In this document: piece by piece, positions 43,675 through 53,349 of the stretch
How positions within the stretch are numbered: the first letter of the stretch is position 1
Layout of the letters: each line of letters opens with the position of its first letter
Assembly (NCBI RefSeq): GCF_003269035.1
Contig: NZ_QLTK01000030.1
Span: 20,934 to 84,933, forward strand
Length of the DNA: 64,000 bases
From: Paraburkholderia bryophila
GTDB taxonomy: Bacteria; Pseudomonadota; Gammaproteobacteria; Burkholderiales; Burkholderiaceae
Direction of reading: 5' to 3'
Translations under genes and position numbers: made by a program
Notes under the pieces: generated by a model
The model's input: only the letters and a program-made list of their open reading frames with translations
Told to the model about the DNA's origin: nothing
Databases searched by the model: none

Positions 43675-44481
43675 ATGGACAGTCACGCGCCGACGCTCTT
43701 CCTTCACGGCGGTCCGGGATTGTCGGCGATTGCCGAACGAGCACTTTACGGACTCGCGCTACCGATTCATTGGTGGGACCAGCCGCGCTCTGTGGTTCTG
43801 TTTGCAAGGCCGTTTGCAGCGCTTGTTGATGCTGCGCAAGAGGAAGTTGAGCGACTCGCCCACGCATATTCACAGCCTGTTAACCTCGTCGCCCACGCGT
43901 TCGGCGCGCATTTGGCTCTGCGTCTGGCGATGAGACTGCCGAACCGGCTAGGGAAAATCGTGCTGTTAGCACCAGTGTATGACCTCGCGGACGCGTTTGT
44001 CCGCTTTGCAACCTGCCTTTGTCTCAAAGACCAATCGTATGAGCCTTTTTTGGTCGCTCTCGATGAGTTCAGGGCGAGCAGAGATGTTTCGCGATTCGCA
44101 AGGGTAGCCGCTCAGATAGCTAGCATCGCGAGCTTCGTCGACCTAAGTTGGAGTCCGGGGGCGAGCGCAAGCCGTCACTGGTATGTGAACTTGCTGGCCC
44201 ATCAGCCTGTCTTTGACCTGAATACGTTCGAAGTCGTTGTGAAGGATTTCTTGCTTGAGGACCCTATCCCAGTGGCGACAACCGTCGCGGATTCGGTCCA
44301 TCTAATCCTTGGTAACAAAGACCCTTTCACGGACATCAAAGCAGAGAGTCGGATTTGGGTGGAACTCTTTCCTAACGCGGTTAGCTACCTAGTCGACAGC
44401 GGGCATTTCGTCCACTTGGAACGGCCTTCAGAAGTATGGTGGAAGACAAGAAGGAGCTTGGAGTGCAAAACGGACGTCTAA
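43675..44481 (+). CDS. alpha/beta-hydrolase-fold protein lacking the nucleophile serine
   Basis: 268 residues from ATG at 43675 with GGAGG in front. Fold marks: oxyanion segment LFLHGGPGLSA, nucleophile elbow LVAHAFGAHLALRLAMRLP, acid residue in LILGNKDPFTD, and histidine in VDSGHFVHLERPSE. The elbow should read G-x-S-x-G; here it is A-H-A-F-G, so the nucleophile is alanine. All other parts are intact, and the frame is not disrupted. It may be a non-catalytic binding protein or a dead enzyme. Monocistronic. Confidence 0.78.
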   Translation: MDSHAPTLFLHGGPGLSAIAERALYGLALPIHWWDQPRSVVLFARPFAALVDAAQEEVERLAHAYSQPVNLVAHAFGAHLALRLAMRLPNRLGKIVLLAPVYDLADAFVRFATCLCLKDQSYEPFLVALDEFRASRDVSRFARVAAQIASIASFVDLSWSPGASASRHWYVNLLAHQPVFDLNTFEVVVKDFLLEDPIPVATTVADSVHLILGNKDPFTDIKAESRIWVELFPNAVSYLVDSGHFVHLERPSEVWWKTRRSLECKTDV

Positions 44482-44547
44482 CTCTGCGTTTGCGTCGCGA
44501 AACGAGAACTTGAAGCGAAAAGGCTCATGATTCGCATGCCGTCGTTG

Positions 44548-45516
44548 TCAGAGGTCGATATTCCGGAGTTTTGTAGTTAGCTCAGCGTTGTTGTGCACGC
44601 CCATGTGCTCGTGAACAGCTTGAATATGATGGCGTACGGTTGCGGGAGATATGTTCAATACCTTAGCTATTTCCTTGTGACTGAGGCCGGCTGCTACCTG
44701 GCGAGCGACGTCCAACTCGCGGCGTGATAACCCGTCCGCTTGCATACGTGGACGCGCGTAAATATAGGCTGAGTTATGGGCAACCTTGACGCAGAAGACG
44801 ACCGTACGTCCGATGAGTTTGGCGACTTGTTTGCTTGAGGCAAGTTGTGTGAGTTCGGCCGGCAGCGCTTGTCGCGAACCATGCGGCCATTCACGGATGA
44901 GCAATTCGAAAAATAGCGGCTCGGCAAACCGCAGACGCCCCGCAGCGTCGCATATCGCCATTACCCATTGGTACCCGTCACCGCGTGGCCTGATGCGTTC
45001 TAGCTGCAAGCATTGATTTATCCGCAGCGCCTCGCGCATGTGTGGGAAGACGAGTTCGGCGAGTTGTCGCTGTGCTTCGGAGAAGGGCCGGGCCGCGGAG
45101 GCGCCATACACGGAAAAAGCGTCGTAAAGTCCGGTTTCCGGATTCAGGTGGGCGGTAATCAGAGCATGTTCATGCCGATAGCGACGCTGGTATGCGCGTA
45201 AACCTGTACTGCCTGCTGGATAGAATTCGACAAGCTGGAAATTGTGCGTTCTATCCGGAGTGGCAAGCACAAGAGTTGCGGCGGTGTCTTGCTCGCGAAA
45301 CTCGTTGTAGTCCTGCAGTGATTCAGGCGGGTCTCTGAAGAACCACGGCGTTTGATACGCTGCTCCCCGCTCGTCACGGGCAGTCGTTCCCCACCGGGCC
45401 GAATCAAAAGGAACGAGGCCAACCAGCATCTTCAGAGCGCACTCCTGGAACTCGTCCAGCGGCACTTCTCTGGATGCTTGGTATAGCCGAAGCAAAAATT
45501 GATTGAGTTCGTCCAT
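44548..45516 (-). CDS. LuxR-family transcriptional regulator
   Basis: 322 residues. C-terminal LuxR HTH: LSRRELDVARQVAAGLSHKE then IAKVLNISPATVRHHIQAVH and EHMGVHNNAELTTKL. The N-terminal 240 residues are not an autoinducer-binding or REC domain that I recognise; segments such as LVPFDSARWGTTARDERGAA and ERIRPRGDGYQWVMAICDAA suggest a GAF/PAS-like sensor. Solitary; target unknown. It converges with the hydrolase-like gene. Confidence 0.88.
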   Translation of the reverse strand: MDELNQFLLRLYQASREVPLDEFQECALKMLVGLVPFDSARWGTTARDERGAAYQTPWFFRDPPESLQDYNEFREQDTAATLVLATPDRTHNFQLVEFYPAGSTGLRAYQRRYRHEHALITAHLNPETGLYDAFSVYGASAARPFSEAQRQLAELVFPHMREALRINQCLQLERIRPRGDGYQWVMAICDAAGRLRFAEPLFFELLIREWPHGSRQALPAELTQLASSKQVAKLIGRTVVFCVKVAHNSAYIYARPRMQADGLSRRELDVARQVAAGLSHKEIAKVLNISPATVRHHIQAVHEHMGVHNNAELTTKLRNIDL

Positions 45517-46108
45517 GGGACGCAGAATTTTTCTTAGCGCAATTCCTTACCAGAAAGTTAGCGCCCGCTCCCTGACAAATTTCATGTCCATTTCAGCATT
45601 TACGGTGGATTGAACTGACAATTGCCGTGGACCCTTTCATCGCCGTTCCATCTGACCAGCAGGCATCGCCCTAGAGGCCGCGGCGCCTGACGCCTTCGTG
45701 CTGGGAATTTGGTGAAGGAATTGAAACTCGATTTATAGTGACCACCATCAGTTTTTTGGCGCTCCGTTTCGAGCGGATTGCACCTGAAGCTCGAAATGAT
45801 TCTTACCTAGTCAACCGCAATTACAGAAAGCGCGCGCAGGCTTTCAAGTTGGACCATTCGTCTCCTATCGTCCAGTTAGCAGTGTACGCGCCGTTTTCCT
45901 GTTATTGCAGAGCACACGCTGTTGCGCACCTACCATTTGGCGTTTGGATTCGATATATGGTCGCGCCGCTGCATGTCCATGCCGATATGTAGAGCCCGCG
46001 TAGCTGTGCGACGGTCCGCCGTCATGTCATCGAAGTCTCGCACCAAGGTCGGCATGACATCTGCGGTGGAACCCGCTGGTCCGATTTTAGATGCGCAGGT
46101 TTGCGGTT
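45517..46108. other. gene-free stretch upstream of the luxR-type gene
   Basis: About 590 bases with no convincing gene on either strand, AT-richer than its neighbours, and no strong repeats or hairpins seen. It should contain the promoter of the minus-strand LuxR-type gene. Confidence 0.35.
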
Positions 46109-46393
46109 TTATGCACTGCACGACTTCGCGGTGCCCACGCAGGAGCCGTCGCAGCCGGCGCAGTAATGACGGTCGCGCACTGCACGGTCAACAGGCCAGA
46201 CGTTGGTTTGCGCAGACGTAGCAGTGCCGACCGTATGGCCATTTTCGCATGCATAAAACGGCGGCTCTCCCGCCTTGCCGCGGCGAATGGCATCGTCGAT
46301 TTCCTGTTCGCCAAACACCGCTTTCATGTCTGCGACAAACCCCGCAATCTCGGGCATTGGATGGCTGACGGGCTTGCGAACGCGCATATCCAC
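46109..46393 (-). CDS. small cysteine-rich protein, divergent from imuA
   Basis: 94 residues from GTG at 46393 (GGGAG seven bases upstream); an ATG two codons on is possible. Sequence MPEIAGFVADMKAVFGEQEI, DDAIRRGKAGEPPFYACENG, then VDRAVRDRHYCAGCDGSCVG. The CxxC-x3-C pattern at the end plus an earlier Cys suggests a metal site. Similar small proteins are common on Burkholderia accessory regions, function unknown. Its promoter overlaps the LexA-box region of imuA, so it may be SOS-regulated. Confidence 0.65.
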   Translation of the reverse strand: MDMRVRKPVSHPMPEIAGFVADMKAVFGEQEIDDAIRRGKAGEPPFYACENGHTVGTATSAQTNVWPVDRAVRDRHYCAGCDGSCVGTAKSCSA

Positions 46394-46448
46394 TGAGCGT
46401 CTCCCGAAAAAAGTGTCTGTTCGCCGCTACAGAAATCCGTGTAGGATA

Positions 46449-46464
46449 CTGTACATCCATACAG
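46449..46464. promoter_or_regulatory. LexA box (SOS operator)
   Basis: CTGT-ACATCCAT-ACAG matches the proteobacterial LexA consensus CTGT-N8-ACAG exactly. It lies 17 bases before the imuA start codon and about 55 bases from the divergent gene's start. Known for ImuABC cassettes, which are LexA-repressed. Confidence 0.93.
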
Positions 46465-46480
46465 GTATTTCCGCAATCCA

Positions 46481-47188
46481 ATGACTGTCCCGTCCCCTAT
46501 TCCGGAAGCAATACACCCGCCGCTTTGGCGGGCGTCGCAGCTTGCGCGGGGCCGGGGCCGTACGGTGGACACGGGATATCCAGCGCTGTCGGCTGAGCTG
46601 CCCGGCGGCGGATGGCCCATCGGCGCGCTTGTTGACCTGCTGGTCCAGCAGGCCGGCGTGGGTGAAATGCGGCTGCTTCGTCCGGCGCTCAGCGAACTGG
46701 GCAAGCGGCCGGTCGCAATGGTGCAGCCGCCGCATGTTCCGAACGGACTTGGCCTTGAGTACATCGGCCTTTCCCCTGAGCAGCTGATACAGATTCGGGC
46801 CTCGAAGACAGCGGACGCATTGTGGGCAGCAGAGCAGATTCTTCGCGCCGGCAGTTGCGGCGCGCTTCTGTTCTGGACGCAATACGTTCAGACCTCGTCG
46901 CTGCGGCGACTGCATCTCGCAGCACAGTCTTCGGAAACGTTGTTCTTCATGGTCCGCCCACTGGCGTCAGCACAGGATGCCTCTCCAGCAGTTTTACGAC
47001 TGGCGCTCCGGCCAGAACGCGACGGTCTGACCGTCGACATTACGAAGCGACGAGGTCCAGCACGCGCAGAGCCTCTGTCCATCCCACTTCAACCAACACC
47101 TGTCCTGTTTTCGCACCATGCGCGTATTTCTCGCCGTCCACTTGCCCCGGTTGCAACTCGAGGTCTTCCGACCAAAGTGGCTGCCTGA
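46481..47188 (+). CDS. imuA: SOS mutasome protein ImuA
   Basis: 235 residues. RecA/SulA-like fold of the ImuA type: SELPGGGWPIGALVDLLVQQ region (here SAELPGGGWPIGALVDLLVQ), which in family members follows VDTGYPALSAELPGGGWP; later PPHVPNGLGLEYIGLSPEQL and FWTQYVQTSSLRRLHLAAQS. The C-terminal basic tail overlaps the next gene. With ImuB and DnaE2 it carries out damage-tolerant, error-prone DNA synthesis. First gene after the LexA box; overlap of 71 bases with imuB implies coupling. Confidence 0.9.
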   Translation: MTVPSPIPEAIHPPLWRASQLARGRGRTVDTGYPALSAELPGGGWPIGALVDLLVQQAGVGEMRLLRPALSELGKRPVAMVQPPHVPNGLGLEYIGLSPEQLIQIRASKTADALWAAEQILRAGSCGALLFWTQYVQTSSLRRLHLAAQSSETLFFMVRPLASAQDASPAVLRLALRPERDGLTVDITKRRGPARAEPLSIPLQPTPVLFSHHARISRRPLAPVATRGLPTKVAA

Positions 47189-48587
47189 GCCCGCGCACGG
47201 CTGCGTGGTCCTGGACAGGGACAAGGTGCTCATCGCAGACGGGGTAGCCAGGTCTGCGGGCGTCCGGGTCGGCATGAAGCGCGGCGGTGTGTTGACGCTC
47301 ACGCCGGAGGTAGAGACGTACGAGCGCGACCTCGGCCGTGAACATGCCGCGCAACGCGAAGTGGCAGTGGCGCTCATGCAGTTCTCGCCCGATGTCGCAG
47401 TGCTCGAAGAGGCTGTTGTCGTGGTCGACATCGGCGCAAGCCTTCGGCTTTTTGGTGGACTGCTTGCCGTATGCCGGCTGGCGAAGGCGATACTCGAAGC
47501 CATTGGACTGACCGCGCGGATAAGTGCCGCACCAACTGGTCAGGGCGCGTGGCTGCTCGCGAAGCATCGGAACCGGCGCGTACTCAAGCTCGACTCGCTC
47601 GAACGGCAACTGTCCGCATTGCCGCTGCTTTCAGTACTGGAAGTGCGACCGTTCGCCGGCTGGTTTACAGGACTTGGTTGCGAGACGATTGCAGACGTGC
47701 GACGGCTACCGCGTGCCGGGTTGCAGCGACGTTGTGGAGAGCACCTGCTCGATTCGCTGGACCGGGCTTTCGGCACGGCGCCCGAGCTGTTTGACTGGCT
47801 GGAACTGCCTCCAACGTTTTCTGCGCGCATTGAAATGCCAGACCGCATCGAGCATGCGGAAGCGGCGGTCTTCGGCGCACATCGCCTCATTGTGCAGCTA
47901 TGTGGCTGGTTATGCGCAAAGCAACTGGCGCTCACAGGCGCGACGCTTTTGCTGGAGCACGAGCGAGGCAGGCAGGCAATTGAGCCGACACCCATTGAAA
48001 TTGCACTGGGAGAGCCGACATGGCGCGAGGACCATCTTGTACGGCTCATCAAGGAACGCCTTGGCAGGATTGAACTGACTGCGCCTGTCATCGCGCTGCG
48101 ACTCGATGCATCGCACGTGCAACCGGCGGTACCAGCATCGGACACCCTGTTTCCGGAGCCTGGTGGCTCGGCCGAGGAGCACGCACGTCTAGTCGAATTG
48201 CTGGTCGCACGACTTGGTGAAGAAAACGTACTTCGGCCAGCACCGACTGCGGATTACCGACCTGAGATTGCAAATCGATGGGTCCCCGTTGCGAGTCGGT
48301 CTAAAGGTACCGCTCTGCCTGAGGGCCTTCCGCGGCCAACCTGGCTGCTGGAAAAACCCGTGCGCCTGCTGATGCGAAAACATCGGCCGTTCTACGGTTC
48401 GCCGCTGCGCATGGTGTCGCCGGGTGAACGCATCGAAGCCGGCTGGTTTGATGGTGAACTGGTGACACGCGACTATTTCGTCGCGCAAGGCGAAGACCAA
48501 AGCTGCTTCTGGATTTACCGTGAGCGCGTCAGCAGTCGTGAGGCGGAAGAAGACCAGCGGTGGTTTCTCCACGGCCTGTTCGGATGA
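47118..48587 (+). CDS. imuB: Y-family polymerase-like protein ImuB
   Basis: 489 residues from the ATG of MRVFLAVHLPRLQLEVFRPK, the typical ImuB start. Y-family polymerase fold without the catalytic acids: at the palm site VVVDIGASLRLFGG replaces the D-E pair. The little finger and C-terminal extension follow, with a beta-clamp-type sequence expected near the end (around YDRPxPLRM; here GSPLRMVSPGERIEAGWFDG). It acts as adaptor connecting DnaE2, the clamp and ImuA. Overlaps imuA and is followed by dnaE2 after 6 bases. Confidence 0.92.
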   Translation: MRVFLAVHLPRLQLEVFRPKWLPEPAHGCVVLDRDKVLIADGVARSAGVRVGMKRGGVLTLTPEVETYERDLGREHAAQREVAVALMQFSPDVAVLEEAVVVVDIGASLRLFGGLLAVCRLAKAILEAIGLTARISAAPTGQGAWLLAKHRNRRVLKLDSLERQLSALPLLSVLEVRPFAGWFTGLGCETIADVRRLPRAGLQRRCGEHLLDSLDRAFGTAPELFDWLELPPTFSARIEMPDRIEHAEAAVFGAHRLIVQLCGWLCAKQLALTGATLLLEHERGRQAIEPTPIEIALGEPTWREDHLVRLIKERLGRIELTAPVIALRLDASHVQPAVPASDTLFPEPGGSAEEHARLVELLVARLGEENVLRPAPTADYRPEIANRWVPVASRSKGTALPEGLPRPTWLLEKPVRLLMRKHRPFYGSPLRMVSPGERIEAGWFDGELVTRDYFVAQGEDQSCFWIYRERVSSREAEEDQRWFLHGLFG

Positions 48588-48593
48588 CACGCC

Positions 48594-51500
48594 ATGGATT
48601 CCTCGTTCACCATGCTGCCGGCATATGCCGAGCTTTTCTGCTTTTCGAACTTTACGTTTTTGCACGGTGCTTCTCACGCAGAAGAGCTGTCTGAGCGTGC
48701 GGCGCAACTGGGCTATTCAGCTCTGGCGGTAACCGATGAGTGCTCGTTGGCGGGTGTCGTGCGCGCGCACGTTGCGGCGAAGAAAGCAAAGCTGCCATTT
48801 ATCGTTGGCTCTTACTTCCGCCTGGCGAACGCTGATGGTTCGCCGACGTTCGGGCTGATACTTCTGGCCAGAAATCGCGAGGGATACGGCAACTTGTCCG
48901 AGCTGATTACGCTAGCCCGTACGCGTGCACCGAAGGGGGAATATCGTCTTACTCCGCAGGACCTTTCCCGACCCGACAAGGAAAACCGGCATCTGCTCAG
49001 CATGCCAGATTGCCTTGCCATTCTCGTGCCCGATTTTCCGGCGAAAGAAGACGTTCTCGCGGCACAGGTCGAGTGGCTCGATGACACGTTCACTGGGCGG
49101 GCCTGGGTAGGTCTCGTGATGCACCAACGTGCCATGGACGATATTCATCGGGGCGCGGTGGAATTCGTCGCCCGCAATCAGGACGTACCCGTTGTCGCGC
49201 TTGGCAACGTTGTCATGCATGTGCGCTCGCGAAAGCCTCTGCAGGACACAATGACGGCCATCAGGGTTGGCAAGCCGGTTCATGGATGCGGCTATGACCT
49301 TGCGCCCAATGCTGAGCAACATCTCCGCTCCCGGCTGAGACTCGCGAATCTGTATCCTGACGAAGCACTTGCCGCAACGGTTGATATCGCTTGCCGCTGC
49401 ACATTTTCTCTTGATGAGCTCCGTTACGAGTACCCAGACGAATTGGTGCCAGCTGGCTTCACGTCGACGGCGTACCTGCGGCAAGAGACGTACATCGGTG
49501 CCCAACGACGCTTTCCGTCGGGAATCCCGCACAAGGTCCAGGAGCAGATTGAGCACGAACTGGACCTCATAGCGGACCTTCAATATGAAGCGTACTTCCT
49601 CACGGTGTACGACATCGTGCGCTTTGCCCGCAGCCAGCACATCCTTTGCCAGGGGCGTGGCTCAGCTGCCAATTCCGCGGTCTGCTTTTGCCTCGGAATC
49701 ACTGAGGTCGACCCAGCTCGAGGCAGTATGCTTTTTGAGCGCTTCATCTCGAAAGAGCGTGGTGAGCCGCCAGACATCGATGTCGATTTCGAGCATCAAC
49801 GGCGCGAAGAGGTCATCCAGTACATCTACAAAAAATACGGTCGCGACCGCGCTGCGATTGCTGCCGCCGTTTCGACGTATCGCCCCCGCGGCGCGTTGCG
49901 CGAAACTGGCAAGGCGCTTGGCGTTGACCCGCAGATAGTCGACCTGGTCGCGAAGAGCCATCACTGGTTCGACACGAGTCAGGACCTACTCAAGCGCTTC
50001 GCCGAGTCCGGTCTTGACCCGGAGAAACCCCTTATCCAGGCTTGGGCGAAACTGGCGTCGCAGTTACTCGGATTCCCGCGCCACCTGTCACAGCACTCGG
50101 GCGGTTTTGTCATCAGCCGAGGCAAGCTCACGCGACTCGTGCCGGTCGAGAATGCGGCAATGGCTGACCGCAGCGTTATCGAATGGGACAAGGACGACCT
50201 CGAAGCGCTAGGACTTCTAAAAATCGACGTGCTTGCGCTTGGAATGTTGTCAGCTATCCGGCGCACGCTCGATATCGTCTCCGAGCAGCGGGGGGAGCGT
50301 TTTGAAATGCAGGACATACCTGCGGAGGACCCTAAGACGTACAAGATGATTTCGGCTGCCGATACTGTCGGCGTTTTCCAGATTGAATCGCGTGCCCAGA
50401 TGTCGATGCTGCCGCGGATGCAACCTCGTACGTTCTACGACCTCGTCATCGAAGTCGCCATTGTCCGGCCCGGTCCGATTCAGGGCGGTGCAGTGCATCC
50501 CTATCTGCAGCGCCGTCAGGGATTCGAGCCAGTAACCTATCCGAGCGAAGCACTGAAGACCGCCTTGGGCAGGACTCTTGGCATTCCGATTTTTCAGGAG
50601 CAGGTGATGCAGGTTGCAATTCTAGCCGCGGGCTTCACCGCCGGCGAGGCTGACCAACTGCGTCGCGCGATGGCCGCGTGGAAGCGCAAGGGCGGCCTCG
50701 AAAAATACTACGACCGCATCGTAAACGGGATGCAGGAGCGCGGCTACGACCTGGCTTTCGCTGAGGGTATCTTCGAGCAGATTAAAGGTTTTGGTGAATA
50801 TGGCTTTCCAGAGAGTCACGCGGCCAGTTTCGCATTGCTCGTCTATGCGAGCAGCTGGCTGAAGTGCCACGAGCCAGAGGCGTTTCTTGCAGCCATGTTG
50901 AACTCGCAGCCCATGGGCTTCTATTCACCATCACAGCTCGTGCAGGATGCACAGCGACATGGAGTCAAGGTCCTGCCAGTTGATGTGACCGTGAGCGGTT
51001 GGGACTCAGCATTGGTCAAGCTCGTCGACATTGGGCGACCAGCAGTGCGGCTCGGCTTGTCCTTGCTTCGCGGTATGAAGGACGGCGCTGCGGAACGCAT
51101 TGAGAACGCACGCGCGGTTCGGTCCTTCGAGAGCGTCAAAGACATGGCTCGACGCGCACAACTTGACCGGAAGGACCTTCACGTACTCGCTGACGCCAAC
51201 GCATTGGCCCTGCTTGCCGGCAATCGTCGTGAAGCGCTATGGCAGTCCGTCGCTGCCGTTCCGGACAAGGATATGCTCGCTGCAGCAACCGTTGAGGACG
51301 AAACTCCCGAACTCGGCGCGCCGACAGAAGCTCACGATATCGTCGCGGACTATCGGTCAGTTGGACTGACACTAGGCCGGCATCCGCTTGAACTGCTGCG
51401 GCCGCAGTTGCTTGCAAACCGCCTGATGCCGGCTTCGACGCTGCGGACATATCGCGACGGGCGACTCGCACGAGGCTGCGGGCTCGTTACTGTGAGGCAG

Positions 51501-51743
51501 CGCCCCGGCACAGCAAAGGGCGTGCTTTTCGTTACTTTGGAAGACGAGACGGGCAACGTGAATGTAATCATCTGGCCGAGCCTCTTTGAGAAACAGCGCA
51601 AAGAGGCGCTGGGCGCATCTCTACTGGCGGTGTACGGGACCTGGCAGTGTCAAGGAGAGGTTCGACATCTGGTCGCGCAGCGGCTTGTCGACATGTCATC
51701 TCTGCTGGGTAGTCTGACGACAGTCAGCAGGAATTTTTGCTGA
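48594..51743 (+). CDS. dnaE2: error-prone DNA polymerase DnaE2 (ImuC)
   Basis: 1049 residues, the usual DnaE2 length. Starts MDSSFTMLPAYAELFCFSNF; an internal ATG (MLPAYAELF) six codons on matches the family start more closely. PHP domain, then the C-family polymerase core: LCQGRGSAANSAVCFCLGIT and ISKERGEPPDIDVDFEHQRR with the catalytic DIDVDF aspartates, then FPRHLSQHSGGFVISRGKLT and VRPGPIQGGAVHPYLQRRQG. OB-fold near the C-terminus (VLFVTLEDETGNVNVIIWPS). Replicates past lesions with errors. Third gene of the LexA-controlled cassette. Confidence 0.95.
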   Translation: MDSSFTMLPAYAELFCFSNFTFLHGASHAEELSERAAQLGYSALAVTDECSLAGVVRAHVAAKKAKLPFIVGSYFRLANADGSPTFGLILLARNREGYGNLSELITLARTRAPKGEYRLTPQDLSRPDKENRHLLSMPDCLAILVPDFPAKEDVLAAQVEWLDDTFTGRAWVGLVMHQRAMDDIHRGAVEFVARNQDVPVVALGNVVMHVRSRKPLQDTMTAIRVGKPVHGCGYDLAPNAEQHLRSRLRLANLYPDEALAATVDIACRCTFSLDELRYEYPDELVPAGFTSTAYLRQETYIGAQRRFPSGIPHKVQEQIEHELDLIADLQYEAYFLTVYDIVRFARSQHILCQGRGSAANSAVCFCLGITEVDPARGSMLFERFISKERGEPPDIDVDFEHQRREEVIQYIYKKYGRDRAAIAAAVSTYRPRGALRETGKALGVDPQIVDLVAKSHHWFDTSQDLLKRFAESGLDPEKPLIQAWAKLASQLLGFPRHLSQHSGGFVISRGKLTRLVPVENAAMADRSVIEWDKDDLEALGLLKIDVLALGMLSAIRRTLDIVSEQRGERFEMQDIPAEDPKTYKMISAADTVGVFQIESRAQMSMLPRMQPRTFYDLVIEVAIVRPGPIQGGAVHPYLQRRQGFEPVTYPSEALKTALGRTLGIPIFQEQVMQVAILAAGFTAGEADQLRRAMAAWKRKGGLEKYYDRIVNGMQERGYDLAFAEGIFEQIKGFGEYGFPESHAASFALLVYASSWLKCHEPEAFLAAMLNSQPMGFYSPSQLVQDAQRHGVKVLPVDVTVSGWDSALVKLVDIGRPAVRLGLSLLRGMKDGAAERIENARAVRSFESVKDMARRAQLDRKDLHVLADANALALLAGNRREALWQSVAAVPDKDMLAAATVEDETPELGAPTEAHDIVADYRSVGLTLGRHPLELLRPQLLANRLMPASTLRTYRDGRLARGCGLVTVRQRPGTAKGVLFVTLEDETGNVNVIIWPSLFEKQRKEALGASLLAVYGTWQCQGEVRHLVAQRLVDMSSLLGSLTTVSRNFC

Positions 51744-51825
51744 CGCGGCACCGCAATGTGAGCGCCTCCCTGTCACGAACTGGGGTTGGGCTCGTTTCAT
51801 GCGCAGCATGCGGACGGTCGTATGA

Positions 51826-52215
51826 CTACGTTGTTCCGCCGCGCCGTTGCTCTCGATGGGTTGCGTGTTCTGTCAGCAGCCGTCGCATCGTGGTCAGTAA
51901 AATTTGCCCATCTACGGGCTTGCGAAGAAAACCGTCGTAGCTGATGAAGGCTGGCGGGCTGGGTTCTCCGGAAACCAGTATGAAAGTAACGTCAGCTAAT
52001 CCGGGGAGAGTGCGCAATCGGTGACAGAGTTCGCTTCCCGACATCACCGGCATGCGCCAGTCGGCCACCACTATGTCTACAGGGGATTCGATGAACATTG
52101 CCAACGCTGACTTGCCGTTGCTCGCCGTCCTCACTTGAAATCCGTCTGCGATACAGTTCGCCTCCCATGCTGCAAGGGCTTCCGCGTCGTCATCTACCAG
52201 CAGCACGCTTGTCAT
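51826..52215 (-). CDS. single-domain response regulator
   Basis: About 129 residues from MTSVLLVDDDAEALAAWEAN (an ATG 25 codons upstream gives an extension without known sequence). REC domain marks: acidic pair LLVDDDAE, phospho-accepting aspartate in DIVVADWRMPVMSGSEL, Thr/Ser in ILVSGEPS, and lysine in GFLRKPVDGQ. No output domain, so it works by protein contact, like CheY. No histidine kinase gene is near. Convergent with dnaE2. Confidence 0.87.
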   Translation of the reverse strand: MTSVLLVDDDAEALAAWEANCIADGFQVRTASNGKSALAMFIESPVDIVVADWRMPVMSGSELCHRLRTLPGLADVTFILVSGEPSPPAFISYDGFLRKPVDGQILLTTMRRLLTEHATHREQRRGGTT

Positions 52216-52359
52216 ATCCGGATATCCGAGCGACCACTTGTTCTTTGGCAACTGAATACCGACTAAAGTTTCACGCGGCCCGTCATCCAAACCGCATATT
52301 CGTTGCGGTCGCCTTGCCGCGGAGAATGCGTATCATGGGAGCAGGAAACGGAGGCGTCC

Positions 52360-53322
52360 ATGTGCTACTCGGCTCAGATTCTGGCGGACTACAGGAAGTT
52401 CGTGCGCACTTTCGGCGCTCTGATGGACATTCACGAGTTCGCACGCCTGTTCTTCGAGCGAGCAGAGGGAATCAGCAAGGCAAAGGTGCCGAAGGCGATG
52501 GAGGACGCGTTCGCTCAGCCCCAGACCGAAGCCGAGCGAGAAATCAAGGCTCTCATCGAAAAGTTCAACGCCGAACAGACGTCGAAGCTCGAGCAAGACC
52601 TTTTCAAGCAGCGCAAGCGACTGGCCGACGCCGAACGAACACTTCAGACGAAGGTCACGAAGGCGGCCGCCGAAAGCCAGCGAATCGCCACCGATAAAAT
52701 CGAGTGGACCCGTGGCAAGCTTGAGGACATTCAGCGGACTGAGCCCAAGGCCCGCGATTCACGCATATTCCCCGGGCACTATGCGCCCGTCATGGTGATG
52801 GAAGACGGCCAACGCGTCATTAAGCCGATGCGTTATCAATGCCGCATTGCAGGCAAACCGGCATCGTATGACGTCAAATTCCCCGGGGTCTAAAACGCTC
52901 GGCGCGACAACCTCGAAGGTTTCTGGCGCCCCCTGTTTGGGTACTCGCACGGCATTCTTGTCGTCAACGCTTTCTACGAGAATGTCAGCCGCGCAAAGAT
53001 GGAGGGCCGCGTGCTAGCAGAAGGCGAGAAAGACGAGAATGTGGTACTTGAGTTCAAACCCAACCCCGCTCACGACATGCTAGTCGCCTGCTTGTGGTCG
53101 CGTTGGAGTGCGCCTGGCGAGCCGGACCTCCTGTCATTTGCTGCAATCACTGACGAGCCACCGCCAGAGGTTGCGGCCGCCGGACATGACCGATGCATCG
53201 TCCCAATTAAGCCGGAAAACATCGACCGATGGCTCAATCCAAATGCGTCCGACTTGGCGGCGCTGCACGCGATTCTCGACGACAGGGACCGGCCTTTCTA
53301 TGAACATCGATTGGCTGCATGA
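52360..53322 (+). pseudogene. SRAP (SOS response-associated peptidase, YedK/HMCES-like) gene with one in-frame stop
   Basis: From ATG at 52360: MCYSAQILADYRKFVRTFGA, with the catalytic Cys2 of SRAP proteins. A coiled-coil-like insert follows (FNAEQTSKLEQDLFKQRKRL). At codon 178 (52891-52893) KFPGV is followed by TAA, then in frame NARRDNLEGFWRPLFGYSHG, where intact homologues read PGxYNARRDxL: a Tyr codon changed to stop. After it, the active-site elements continue, including AGHDRCIVPIKPENIDRWL, to a normal end at 53322. About 320 codons in total. SRAP proteins crosslink to abasic sites in single-stranded DNA. Location next to imuABC supports a former SOS role. Recent loss or sequencing error. 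Confidence 0.85.
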
Positions 53323-53349
53323 ACGCATGCAATTATTGACAATTCACGA

